32,744 bases of DNA, taken from positions 1 through 32,744 of the forward strand of contig CAJNOQ010001354.1 of NCBI GenBank assembly GCA_905250885.1, given 5' to 3'. The notes under the pieces are model-generated. The model saw only the letters and a program-made list of their open reading frames with translations, was not told the DNA's origin and searched no databases. Below are positions 1 through 17,401 of the stretch, piece after piece (within the stretch, counting starts at the first letter, position 1; the number at the start of each line of letters is the position of its first letter). This DNA is from Didymodactylos carnosus (taxonomy: Eukaryota > Rotifera > Eurotatoria > Philodinida > Philodinidae). The position numbers were made by a program, and so were the translations under genes.

Positions 1-1079
1 ACTTTCACGCGATGAAAGTATTATATTTTGAATCAGCGTTTTTCCGAGTAGAGGCCACGTTTTTCAACAACGAAAAGGAATTTTGAAAAACAGAGAACAT
101 ACTTTTATTCTCCGTGTCAAGGCGCTTCCAATGGCGTACGAACGAAGGCTCTATCTTTTGACCCTAAAGGCCAGATAGATTTGCAAGATGACCCCCTCGC
201 AGTTTGAGACCCTTTCATAAAAAATTTTGCCCAAAGTCGCAGTGTAGAGCTGGAATCATAAAAGGTAGCGTTCTGTATTCAGTTTTTCACACTGATTCCG
301 AATATTACCTCGCTGGCCTTCCAAAGTTCTCCGGGAGTGAGATATTGCATTTTGTTTTGAAAAGTTGTGATTTTTCAGAAACTGAGCACCTCACAATGTT
401 TTGAAATTTTCTCCATGAAGAAGTGGACTAGAGAGGTTAAAAAGGGTTATATTCGTGATCCTTGGCTTCCATACTATCCAGCTATGTGTGTTTGAATTAA
501 GAATAAAATGGTGTGGAAATTTCGAATTACGTGCACCTTACACATTTATTAAACCTATTTCGTAACTTCTGTACACATTAAGAATTAGTCAAATCGAAAA
601 CAAGTAATTCGATATTTGTAACGAAGGTCCTTTTTGCAAAAATGTGTCATACATTTGACCTTCAGAATCTAAACCCCAAAATATCGTTTTTTTGTACTTG
701 ATTGATGGAAACTAGCTTAGAGTTTATGAACACGAATTCTCAAAATTTTAAAGCAAAATGTTAATCATGCTGTCTATTTATAATATTTTGAGATCAAAAA
801 TCTTATTCGCTAGGACGATATTTTGTTTAAAAACAAAAAAACGAACCAGTTTGATCGTCATCGGGGATATAATTTGTTTTTCTGTTATTGTTGAGCTGCT
901 GTAATTGTAAGATGATACTAAAATCTATACGAAAACAATCATACACAAAAACATCATAAATGCTGCCATAAACACTCACTGCATCACATGACTAACAAGC
1001 ATACGGTTTAATTCTCTAAAACTGAAAGCTCTTTGTTTCATCTGATTTCTCAGTTTCAAGAACAATCGTAGACCAAGCT
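1..1079. other. Intergenic, no gene recognised
   Basis: No open frame here resembles a known protein and no exon with convincing splice sites was found. The first 450 bases look slightly less AT-rich than the rest. A short hairpin lies near 625-665, where GAAGGTC is answered by GACCTTC. The stretch holds the 5' flank, and probably the promoter, of the gene that starts at 1080, but no defined promoter motif can be named. Confidence 0.5.
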
Positions 1080-2816
1080 ATGTATTGCCAGTAAGTACAT
1101 CAAAATGTTGTTGAAAGAATATAGTTCTACGACACTTGTATAGGCCCTAGACAAAATCCTACATACTTCCTGTCTATTTCCGACAAGGATCTTACAGGAT
1201 CCTAACATGTAGAATCCACTTAATAACTTCCTAGCAGAATCCTAAAATGCTAGGATACTACTAGTATTTTATTTAAGTTTATTTAGGATCCTAACAGAAT
1301 CTTAGAAAACCCTATGATTTTCGGATGTACCTGATTTCATTAGGATTCTGTAAGATTTGTTAGGATCTTAAGAAATTAAAGCGAAATTCTAGTAGGATAT
1401 TGGTAGGATATGTCTCGAATTCTGTCAGGAAACTCATAGGAATTTTACTAGACGTTATCATTTGGTGACAAATTCTTGCTTTTGTAGATCACAACTCCCA
1501 GAAGTATATCACACCAAACTACTGTCTTTTTGCATTTGCAGGATACTTTTTGCGCTATTATTGTCAGTGGTATTTATTACAATATCGGCTCAAAGTTAGT
1601 GCTTAGTCAATTATGATATTAAAAAAATGTTTTCAGATTAGAAACACATTATATTTCAAGTAATTTTTGCATTTTTATTCTAGACACAAATATTTCTACG
1701 AGAGCATGCGCTTGTTATAACCAAGGAGTTTGTGATCCTGTTTTAGGAACGTGTGTTTGTCCAAGTGGCACATCTGGAGTTCAATGTGAACAACTTAACA
1801 GTTAAATAGATTCCTTGCTTACTGATGTTTTGTCTTCTACCTTATGATGTCTTTTTCAGCTAACAGTTTGTGCGATATCACATGCAGAAATGGTGGTGTC
1901 TGCAACATCTTATCAACAACATATTCAACTTGTTGGTGTTTACTAGGTATATTAGCTGTACATTGTGATTACTATAAATTTGACAGTGTTCTAACTGTTC
2001 TATTCTAGGCTTTCACGGCGAATATTGCGAAAGACAATCTGGTAAATTATGTTCTTTCTAATAAATCATATTTCGATCGGTTTTTTTCTTTAAGCGGCTT
2101 CAAGATGTAGCCAGACGCAATGTGTGAACGGCGGTACATGCTATGAGAATAGCCCTGGTACTTCAACATTCGCTTACTGTGTGTGTCCGCCGGGTTTTAG
2201 AGGAGCGAGATGTGAGACAGGTAAAGAGAGAAATCAGTGAAAAAAGATTTCTAACATGAATTAATTCAATGAATCACGTATGATTGCAGCTGAACTATTC
2301 ATATTTATAAACTTATTTAAGCTTTCGAATAAACTTTATTCATCATCAGAAAATACAACAAGTTATAAAATGTACCACTATAGAAATAAAATGTAGTGCA
2401 TTCTATAGGTACATTTTATAACTTGTTGTATTTTCTGATGATGAATAAAGTTTATTCGAAAGCTTAAATAAGTTTATAAATATGAATAGTTCAGCTGCAA
2501 TCATACGTGATTCATTGATTAATAAAGACCTGCCAATAAATTTCTTCACTCGGTATGAATTAATTCGTTTATAGAATATTTTCGATGTTTACAACCCGGT
2601 ACATTCGCTGATTCTTATGGATGTGCACAAGGTTATTACTTTTTATGTGATTATGCTAGTACGTATAGTATCTTTCTATATTGAATATAAATACACGATA
2701 CGTATATTTATTCTCTAGATCGTCGTATTGCTGGTCACTGTCCCAAAGGATTACGTTTTAATTTGATGAAAATGTCCTGTGATTATGCGAAAAATGTGGG
2801 CTGTCCACAGCTTTAA
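1080..2816 (+). CDS. Secreted EGF-like / chitin-binding type-2 protein, paralogue 1
   Basis: Eight exons: 1080-1090, 1542-1594, 1684-1800, 1860-1946, 2009-2041, 2095-2220, 2575-2658, 2719-2816. They join in frame to 202 residues. The N-terminus (MYCQILFALLLSVVF) is a typical signal peptide created by splicing an 11-bp first exon to exon 2. Three EGF-like modules follow (about residues 27-54, 64-97 and 104-140), each with six-cysteine spacing and a CxCPxGxxGxxC-type end. A C-terminal chitin-binding type-2 (peritrophin/CBM14) domain occupies about 145-202, with six cysteines and the family's CPKGLRF and CDYAKNVGC blocks. The product is probably an extracellular matrix, cuticle or gut-lining protein that binds chitin or a related glycan; the exact role is unknown. 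Paralogue 2 lies 731 bp downstream on the same strand. A possible AATAAA poly(A) signal is at 3038. The tiny first exon is the least certain part of the model. Confidence 0.85.
1146..1455. repeat. Degenerate foldback repeat rich in TAGGAT/ATCCTA, in intron 1
   Basis: The 451-bp first intron of the EGF/chitin-binding gene holds about 310 bp in which TAGGAT, AGGATCCTAA and their complements recur many times. The two ends are imperfect inverted repeats: CTAGACAAAATCCT on the left faces AGGAATTTTACTAG on the right. The neighbouring introns are mostly 53-89 bp, so this block probably accounts for the length of intron 1. No protein is encoded in it. Confidence 0.6.
2256..2566. mobile_element. Foldback element in an intron: perfect 111-bp inverted repeat with 12-bp flanking direct repeat
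   Basis: Positions 2266-2376 are the exact reverse complement of 2408-2518, around a 31-nt loop that itself contains TATAGAA/TTCTATA. A 36-nt unpaired tail follows. The block is bounded by two copies of ATGAATTAATTC (2256-2267 and 2555-2566), which look like a target-site duplication. Removing one copy plus the insert leaves a 55-bp intron, the normal size here. The perfect arms suggest a young insertion, or an arm homogenised by gene conversion. There is no coding capacity, so it would be non-autonomous. Confidence 0.8.
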
Positions 2817-3547
2817 AAAAAAAAATATCTGTTTGTACCATATATTTCGATGGCTTTTTTTTGCGTAAATATATAGTTTCTTAATTTTCTTCGTAAAAAA
2901 ACAGACTTGTCTCTATTTCATTTTTATCCTTGAATTGTATAAATCATCGTCTGAAACTTTAATTCATTCCGAAGGAAATTTGTTGTTTTTTTGTTCATTC
3001 ATGTAAACGGCATCACATAATGATATACATAGAAAAAAATAAATCAACATCATTACGCAAAACATGAACTAATATATCAAAGTAGACTGATTATTCTATG
3101 AGAATCATATATCTGTTGTTATTATTGATATATACGACATAACAAACCGATTCTCATTGTTGTGAATAAATGAAATTAATCCATTTTACCTTGATTAGAC
3201 ATATCTATAATCATCCTGTGATACTTTCATATCACATACTGATTATATTTCAGTAAATCTTTTAAATGAAACGAACCGTTTAATAAATTCATTTTGCTAA
3301 CTTTGTATCTGGAAAACAAACGTAAGTGCCATTTTAACGTTTTCATCTCAAATTAATCTCTATAATTTTTATATAATTTTTAATTGAAACAGTGAGAATA
3401 ATCTATCGTACCGTTAAGTTTGGGACGTAGCTCTTTCATCGGCAGGTTTGCCAATAAACTGCTGAAATTCTGTTATTACTTTTATGCTTATATCATTAAC
3501 AGTGGTATTTTACTCTATTGAAGTTTAGAGTCATCTTGTTTCAATAA
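2817..3547. other. Intergenic spacer between the tandem paralogues
   Basis: AT-rich spacer of 731 bp with no open frame of note. It should contain the 3' UTR of paralogue 1 (AATAAA at 3038-3043) and the promoter of paralogue 2. No TATA box or other defined site can be singled out from such AT-rich sequence. Confidence 0.5.
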
Positions 3548-5115
3548 ATGACGTACAAAGCACGTCTATCTGTGATAACTATTCTATTACTGGCATTCTA
3601 TTGTGATCAAGTTTACTCTGGTTTGTTCATATCTTTGAAACAATTTTCTCTTAGCAATTTTTCATAATCTCTCTTCATATAGAATGCGAACTCGATTGTC
3701 AGGGTGGAAAATGTTTAGAAACCAAAAATCCTAATATGCCATATATTTGCGCCTGCCAGGATGGATCTTACAGTAATTCATCGTGCATACAACTGGCAAA
3801 TTCTACAGGAATTCAGTGTAAGTTTGAATATGCTTATATAAAATTCTCTAAATTAATGTTACTTTTAGCACGAAGATTGATAGCTGTTTGTGAACATACA
3901 TTTTGTGGACAAGTTGGAATATGTATTATATTAGGTAAATACTTGTTTTATATGCATAACTAATTCTGTTCTAAATATGGTATATTGGTTCTGTACAGAT
4001 GCAACGTTTGCATGCGTTTGTCCTGATGGAACTATTGGCGAAAATTGCTTAACAAGTGTTATTCGTATGTCTTGAGCGAAAAAAGAGAACTCATCTACAA
4101 AATTTATTCAAAATCTAATTCTTGTAAATCGACTTCTAGAACCCTATTGTGGCTGTCTCAACGAAGGTGTCTGTAATCAAGTAACCGGAACTTGTGTCTG
4201 TCCGAGCGGTTATTCTGGTTCACAATGTGAAATATCCAGCTGTATGTTGAAATGAAATGTTCACTTTTTTTTCGTTATATTCATTATATTTGCATTTACA
4301 GCAACAGATTTGTGTCGTGATGTTACATGCAGAAATGGTGGAGTGTAAGACTGATTGTTTTCAAAAATAAGATTAATCTCACTTCATGTTCTTCTGTAAT
4401 TTTAGATGTAACGTAATTAGTCCCGGTTATGCAACGTGTTGGTGGTAAGCGTAAGAATTTTGTTGACTATAACTTTTGAAAAAATACAATTTCAAATTTA
4501 GTCTACTTGGTTTTGATGGGGATTTTTGTGAAAGGCGATCAGGTTAGATAAAAACATTTTTTTTAATAATCTATTGAATCAATAACTTTTGAATCTAATA
4601 TAAAATTTAGGTGCGTCAACCTGTTCGACACTGCAATGTTTAAACAGTGGTACATGCTATGAACATTCTCCAGCATCAACTATATTTGCTTATTGTTTGT
4701 GCAGGTAATATATAGACCTTATTTCATATTATATTTTGTAATTAACATTATTTTTATTTCTATTTAAGACCTGGATTTACAGGACAACGATGTGAAGCAG
4801 GTCATTTTTGAAGATATCTTTCGTTAAAGATTAAGATGTTAGGTTAACTTAATCCGTCTGTTTAGAATACTTCCGCTGTCCATCCAACGGATGTTTTGCT
4901 GACCCCTATGGTTGTGCACAAGGAAAATATTTTGAATGTGTTGAAACGGGTAAATTGAGTGATATCATGGTTTTACTATTTTCCAATGCATATTCCGTAC
5001 TTTATCTCTAATTTCAGCAATCATTACAAGCCGTACCTGTCCTCGAGGCCTACGGTATAATTTCTTTTTGGGTCGATGTGATTACTCGTCAAGTGTGGCT
5101 TGTCCAGCTCTATAA
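3548..5115 (+). CDS. Secreted EGF-like / chitin-binding type-2 protein, paralogue 2
   Basis: Twelve exons: 3548-3620, 3683-3817, 3869-3934, 3999-4064, 4140-4241, 4302-4344, 4406-4444, 4502-4542, 4611-4704, 4769-4800, 4866-4949, 5018-5115. They join in frame to 290 residues. Residues 1-24 form a signal peptide (ITILLLAFYC core). Five EGF-like modules lie at about 26-58, 77-108, 117-143, 152-184 and 193-228. A chitin-binding type-2 domain (233-290) follows, with CPRGLRY and a CDY block. The last three EGF modules and the chitin-binding domain match paralogue 1 almost residue for residue in layout, and the final two exons have identical lengths (84 and 98 bp). This copy has two extra N-terminal modules and three introns that paralogue 1 lacks. 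Likely a secreted glycan-binding matrix protein; function inferred from domains only. A candidate AATAAA lies at 5241. Confidence 0.88.
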
Positions 5116-6422
5116 ATATGAAAAGCAGTCAGAATATCGACAATATAGCAGATTAAACCTAACGTTTTTTATGTGTTGTTTGTTTTTTTCTGTTTAAAAA
5201 GTAATACGATATATGATAGATTTTCATAATATTATTGTATAATAAATTGAACATAAAAAGCTTGTCAGTGTTATCATAGCGAGTAAAAATGTGAAAACTT
5301 TCTTCCTAGGCATACGCAGAGCATAATAAACATAATGAATGGTAACATAGTGATGTTCTTAGAAAAATGTACGAGAAAATTTATCATTTTTTCGTTCTCT
5401 ATTTTTGAAGAACGAAATTTTATTAAAACGATGTGTTTTTTTCATCATTTTTACACATAGAGAACGCAAAAACTCGATTATTGTCGTACGTCTTTTAAGA
5501 ATATCTGGCACTTTTCGTCCGTCAGCCCGTAAGGAGGAGTGGATAACAGAAAGTACAAAATCAACCATTTTGCCTCAAAAACCTCTTTAAACTTAAAACT
5601 TTGTTTTTTCTTCTAACTGAGGAAAACCCTAAAAGTTTTCACAAAAGGTATAATACAAATCGATTAAGAAAAAATTAATTAAAACTTCGAATGCTATGAT
5701 TTATATGAATAATTCAAGTTAAAACACAGATAAGTCAACCATAGATGGATACTCGATATCAGAAAAAACTATTTAGTCATGCTTTGGCTTAAGATTGCAT
5801 TGTAATACTAGCGATCTTCCTAAAATTGAATATCTTTAAGAAAAATAATCGCTCAGGAAAAAGAATGGTTACTAATTCAATCTACGGTTAGTCACCATAC
5901 GTCAAATATCGAAATTATATATCGAATAATCAAAAGAAAAAGTTTTGTTAAAAATTATAAACTATAATGCATATGATTGTCTTCTTTGTTTTTTATTTGT
6001 CTTTATGATTATATCAAAAAACAAGCAAAAAAAATCAGCCAGAAAAAGGAATATTAGCACAACGGAAAAACAAAACAAAAGTAAAACCAGTTGACTGTTA
6101 TGTACAAAAACAACAATAATATATAACTTAATAACAACTCGAGTCAAATCCTTCAAATGATGCTACGTTGAAATCAAAACTGAAAAAAGACTTTTTCTGT
6201 ATTTAAAAATGAGCAACAATCACTGGTGTTCAGTTGGCTTTTTTTTAATGAGATGAAGAAAAAAAATAGAGTTTTATTTATAGAATTAAATATTAAAGTA
6301 ATAAATAATAAAAAACGAAAGACGGAAAAAATTGGCGTAACAAAATCAAAAAAAAAAAGCAAAGCAACATCGTTCTTTAAGAACACACATATACACACAC
6401 AGATACTAAACAAAATCCTTAT
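5116..6422. other. Intergenic, convergent 3' flanks
   Basis: About 1.3 kb between two converging genes. It includes the 3' UTR of the EGF/chitin-binding gene (AATAAA at 5241) and that of CLPX on the other strand (a TTTATT at 6273-6278 is a candidate poly(A) signal). The short open frames at 5360-5590 and 5960-6430 are A/T-rich low-complexity sequence without recognisable protein similarity. A dispersed repeat copy lies at 5277-5334. Confidence 0.5.
5277..5334 (+). repeat. Dispersed repeat, copy 1
   Basis: This 58-bp segment aligns without gaps to 10150-10207, with 48 of 58 positions identical when compared by eye. The core AAAAATGTGAAAACTTTCTT is identical in both copies. The two copies flank CLPX in the same orientation. 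Probably fragments of a non-coding repeat family. Confidence 0.6.
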
Positions 6423-10008
<3,586 letters not shown>

Positions 10009-10149
10009 AGAACAAAAATGAATGAATAAATATTAAATTAAAAAATAATGATGACGATAAAACTAAACTAATATGATGGTGAATAATTCTATTAGTACTA
10101 TGCATGCGTGAATAGTCATTATTACTAAAAACGATTGTCAGTACTGCCC

Positions 10150-10207
10150 TAGCGGGCAAAAATGTGAAAACTTTCTTTCCGGATATACGCATAGCCTAAT
10201 GAACATA
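10150..10207 (+). repeat. Dispersed repeat, copy 2
   Basis: Partner of 5277-5334: ungapped over 58 bp with ten mismatches. It begins within a small palindrome (GCCCTAGCGGGC). It lies about 140 bp upstream of the CLPX start codon, so it may sit within or next to that promoter, probably by chance. Confidence 0.6.
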
Positions 10208-11544
10208 GTAAAGTGTCGCTATTTAAAGAAGAAATATTCTCATGCAAACGTATAACAAATAGCAGGCGTTTAGAACAACGAAAATAAAAATAAGGTTGAT
10301 TGTTAAGCACTATGAACACAGTTGAAATTTTATTACGCGTATAAGAAACACTAAGGCATTGAGTTTTTAGACAAGCGAACATAACACTAGTTCGTTTCGA
10401 CAATTATCAGTCATATATGTTCACAAATTTATGATTAGTACTCACTAGTCTAGCTGTCGTATCCCTTAAACTACGAAACATCCAATCTGAAATTATCACT
10501 GTGACCACTGAACGATAAAGTAGCTACCGTAAAAGAAGAAAGCTTTTTCTAATTAATGAGTATGTATTTTGTCAAAGAAAGCTATCCAAGATATTAATCG
10601 GTTAGAAAATGAGATTGAAGAGGATTTTGTTCATCGATACATTTTCTTAAATATAAATGAATGATTCAGAGTCAGATCTATTTGTCAATTGTAAAAGTGA
10701 TAAGAAACATACATTTGAACAGAGTTTCGAAGACGCAGTACGGAAATGATCATGACTACATTTGTCAATATTTCTCATAGACGATCTACAAAAAATCGTA
10801 TCGTTCGCGAAACAGGCATATACATTTACTAGGCGAAACAAAAAATAATTAGAGATGAACGTATACTCGGATGGACAGTTATAATATGTAGACTATCTTT
10901 GGTGAAATTTATCGGGTGAAAGTTTTGAATTTATACAAGAATTAATAATAAGATTTCGTTTCCTGTTTTTATTTATTTTTCGGCTCTGCTATAAGTACGG
11001 AGATATTTATTATTCTCGATAGGTTGAACTTGCATATAGAAACAGATTCATCGGACAATATAATGTAATATAATAAAGTTAAAGCACGGTAGATTATATT
11101 TTTATATCCAGCATTATATTTGCCATTGGATATTGTGCCAGACCTATGAAAAGTAAAAACAAGCTCTAAGTAAGAAACAGTGCAAAGAAGATCCAAGATG
11201 GCTGCCGAAAGGAAAGTATGGAAGGTCAGAATTAGGTATCTCTAAATTTTGTCCATAAATCCCTACTATCAACATGAAATTTGGAATTTTATGGCGATAG
11301 TAAAGATTTATGTATAAAATTTATAGATGCCTAGTTTTGACCAGTATGGAAATGAATTGTTAGAATTGAAACTCAAATGCAAGGAACAATTGACAACTTC
11401 TGGCTGAAACATGACTTTGAATTGGCAGCGGGTAGTGAGAGTGCATCGGAAATACAGTTCTAATGTATAGAGAAAGAAGATCATCAACCCAATATCAAAG
11501 GTGTCCTCGTTCCTTTGTGGTATGTTTTGCTGTTTAAAATGCAA

Positions 11545-11705
11545 TAGAGCACTAGCAAATACGGCGATATCTCTTTTCGCACATGCATATCTTTCTGTTC
11601 TCTTTCGTTTCAACCGACGCGCTTGGACGAAAAAATGTTCGCATACGAGATATCTTATGTTATGTGAAAAGAGATATTGATATCTCCTTATTTGCTAGTG
11701 CTCTA
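11545..11705. mobile_element. MITE-like element with terminal inverted repeats
   Basis: A 161-bp unit whose first 16 bases (TAGAGCACTAGCAAAT) are the exact reverse complement of its last 16. The inverted repeat continues imperfectly inward through GATATCTCTTTT and CACAT. The outermost dinucleotide on each side is TA, as expected for a TA target-site duplication of the Tc1/mariner type. No coding capacity, so non-autonomous. Family assignment is inference. Confidence 0.65.
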
Positions 11706-12620
11706 ATATAATAAATGATTTCTTTTTATCAGGTAAAGACCAATACACTTGAAACTAATGACGAGAAAGTTACTGATTCTACCGTTGTTTATGTAAAACA
11801 CTTGTTTTTTTTTTCTGATTTGATTTCATCATTGATTTGTTGTTAAAAAATTGCTATTATTGACACGGATTGATGTTTGTGACATGAACTGAAGTCATTT
11901 TTGAAACTTGAAATCGAAAAATTTAGCGCGGACACAAAAGTTTCGATACTTCTCGGAATTTGGGGCTTCTTATGCCCTTAAAATCTACGGACTCTTCTAT
12001 TTATTTTTTTTTGTATTACTTCATGAATTGTAGCTACTATAAAAAAAAAAATCGAATATTTTTAATAAAGTTATTGCTTCTTGCAGAGATAAACGTTCTA
12101 AAAACATCGTCACAGTAAGACCCGTCTCTATATGGTCACCTCTGATCATAATAATGCATTTAATTATCAGGTTTCTGTTTCATTTGACAGCCATCTAAAT
12201 ACGGCCATTTACAAGTACAAATCTTTCATTTAGTATCGTATAAAAAATAAAACTGATATATTATAATGAATATTCTTGGGCTAGATTTACAATTTCAAAT
12301 TATGTTTTATTATGTTTTTGGTCTAGAAGAAAAATGTGTAACAATATGTCCATCTCGAGATTTTTTTTAAAATACCGCCGTTTAAAACTACCGCAGTCTA
12401 AAAGAATATCGTGCAGTAATCGTGTTTATCCATTCACCCTTTTGTTTTACATCGGTGAAGGTATAAAAGAAACAGAAAATTTCAAAGAACTTGAGTTTTT
12501 TCAGATTAACTTTTTTAATAATGGAATTCCAACTTTTTTTCAACTTTTATCGAGTCAAATTTTCTCCCAATACTGGGGCCTTCATGTGCTTTAATAATAA
12601 AAAAAAGAAAGTTAGAAACT

Positions 12621-12792
12621 AGTTTCGAACTCGCGTCCTGCGTGTTCATGATAAGAAAATACCGAATGGTTACCGGTTGGTATACTACTGGTCTACCACA
12701 TGGTTTGGTAAACCGTGCGGTAATTTCGTCTTCCATGGCGGTATACCTCACAGTATATTGGGTGGTAACCGAGCAGTATTTTGCCGGTATTA
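12621..12792. repeat. GGTA/TACC-rich foldback with a tRNA B-box-like motif
   Basis: Positions 12658-12684 (ATACCGAATGGTTACC...) are an imperfect inverted match to 12753-12780 (...GGTAACCGAGCAGTATT). The region between is dense in GGTA and TACC words, including TACCACATGG and CCATGGCGGTA. On the minus strand, 12634-12621 reads GCGAGTTCGAAACT, which resembles the B box of a tRNA gene. It could be a foldback element or a decayed tRNA-derived SINE. No full tRNA cloverleaf could be drawn. Confidence 0.45.
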
Positions 12793-13135
12793 ATGATATG
12801 ACCAGATGTTGAACGTAACGAAAATCAATAATTTCTTCTTAATCCCTGTTGTTTTTATGATTGTTAAATGATAAGGAGATGAAGAGTAAAATATAGATGA
12901 TTTTATTTTTATCAGTTTGCAAATTCTATTTATTTTTATAGTTAGTCTAACATAGTTTTGGACTTTATTTATTTTATTCAAATGATATCTTACGTTCATT
13001 TACTTTATAGATAGATCGTATTAGCATGTATCAGTAAAAATATATCAACATCAAAGATATCTAACAGTTATGTTTACAGGTAATTAAAAATTGCTTTCTT
13101 GTTTATTTGTAATGCAAACTTCTATTTTATTTTAG

Positions 13136-16306
<3,171 letters not shown>

Positions 16307-17401
16307 TTTATTTTCTTGTCCAGATATAAACTAAAGACTTTTCGATTCTTGTAGTTCACTTTTGTTTTGTTTTTCTCAAGTAAAGCGAACTGTATGAAAT
16401 GTTTTTTGTATTACTGGAACAGAATCGTTTACTTTTTTGTTAAACAATGATACGTTGTTGTTACATTGTTTTCAGAAAAGAAATTGTGTAGGATTAAAAA
16501 CACAATTTTTCAAGTCTGTATAATGAGTTTAAACACGATGAATAGCATACAACAATCTTATCCTGTAGACTGTATATGATATTTGTGATATGCATGATGC
16601 CATAATCTGAAGAGTGTGATTTTTGACCTATTACACTTTCGACTGATGAAAGGTACCATTAAACAGATCTATGTTGGTCTCAGTAGAAGATCTATTCAGA
16701 CATATTTACTGTTATAAACAATATTTCTCAGCCAAACCGCAGTATAGTAATGTTTAATAGATTTAGTTAAGTCTTTCGATCTCTCTAAGCTTTAAAACAT
16801 TGATGATTGTTCAGATATAAAGTATGGGTAATAACTTATAATCCTTACGTTTTTTTTCTCAAATTAGACTCAATTATTGTGTCCATTGTTTTTCAGTCTT
16901 GTGCTTGAGTATTTAATATATCATGTATATTTCGGTCAGTGTAATTGCAATCTGCATTTTATCAATCTATATAAACTGTAGAATTTAGTTTCACGTTTTA
17001 CAGTGCCCACAAAGTACTTACAATGTCAATATTCTCGAGTATATTTAGATAAGAGATCGGACGATGCCTTTCCTCAAATGAATTGGGATCGTTGTTCAAA
17101 TTATCCAAAAGCAGAAACTTTCTTATTTTGTTTCAAAAAATTTTACATAAACAGATGTATCTAAATTTGTAAATCAATCTCTGAGATGACGATAAAAAAA
17201 TCTATCAATTCGTGTTTTTTCTTTAATGAACGTCTGAAGAGATGAGGTGTAGGGAATGTTTGATATCATTTGCAATGTTTCATTCATTTTTTAATTTTAC
17301 TATTTTTCGATATTACTTGATAATAATCTCCATCATCTTCATTTACTATTTGTATCACGTTTGTGTGTGTTTGTTATTCTTTCAGTAGTAGTGATTGATA
17401 T
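16307..17401. other. Intergenic, convergent 3' flanks
   Basis: 1.1 kb between the 3' end of the ZFR-like pseudogene and the 3' end of the PLAT gene on the opposite strand. No coding frame, repeat or RNA gene was recognised. Sequence is AT-rich with T-tracts. Confidence 0.5.

Larger units (their letters stand above)
10009..13135. other. Intergenic, 3.1 kb, repeats only
   Basis: This stretch lies upstream of CLPX (minus strand) and upstream of the ZFR-like pseudogene (plus strand), so it should hold both promoters. Short open frames occur but show no family resemblance, domain or credible splice structure. Three repeat features were found: a dispersed repeat copy at 10150-10207, a MITE-like element at 11545-11705 and a GGTA/TACC-rich foldback at 12621-12792. 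A missing 5' exon of the ZFR-like gene may lie near 13030-13078, but it could not be proved. Confidence 0.5.

Noticed and set aside
204..404. 66-codon plus-strand open frame
   Set aside because: No domain, signal peptide or splice context; sits in flanking sequence with no similarity that I recognise.
10149..10403. 84-codon minus-strand open frame upstream of CLPX
   Set aside because: Overlaps the dispersed repeat copy and has no recognisable features or exon borders.
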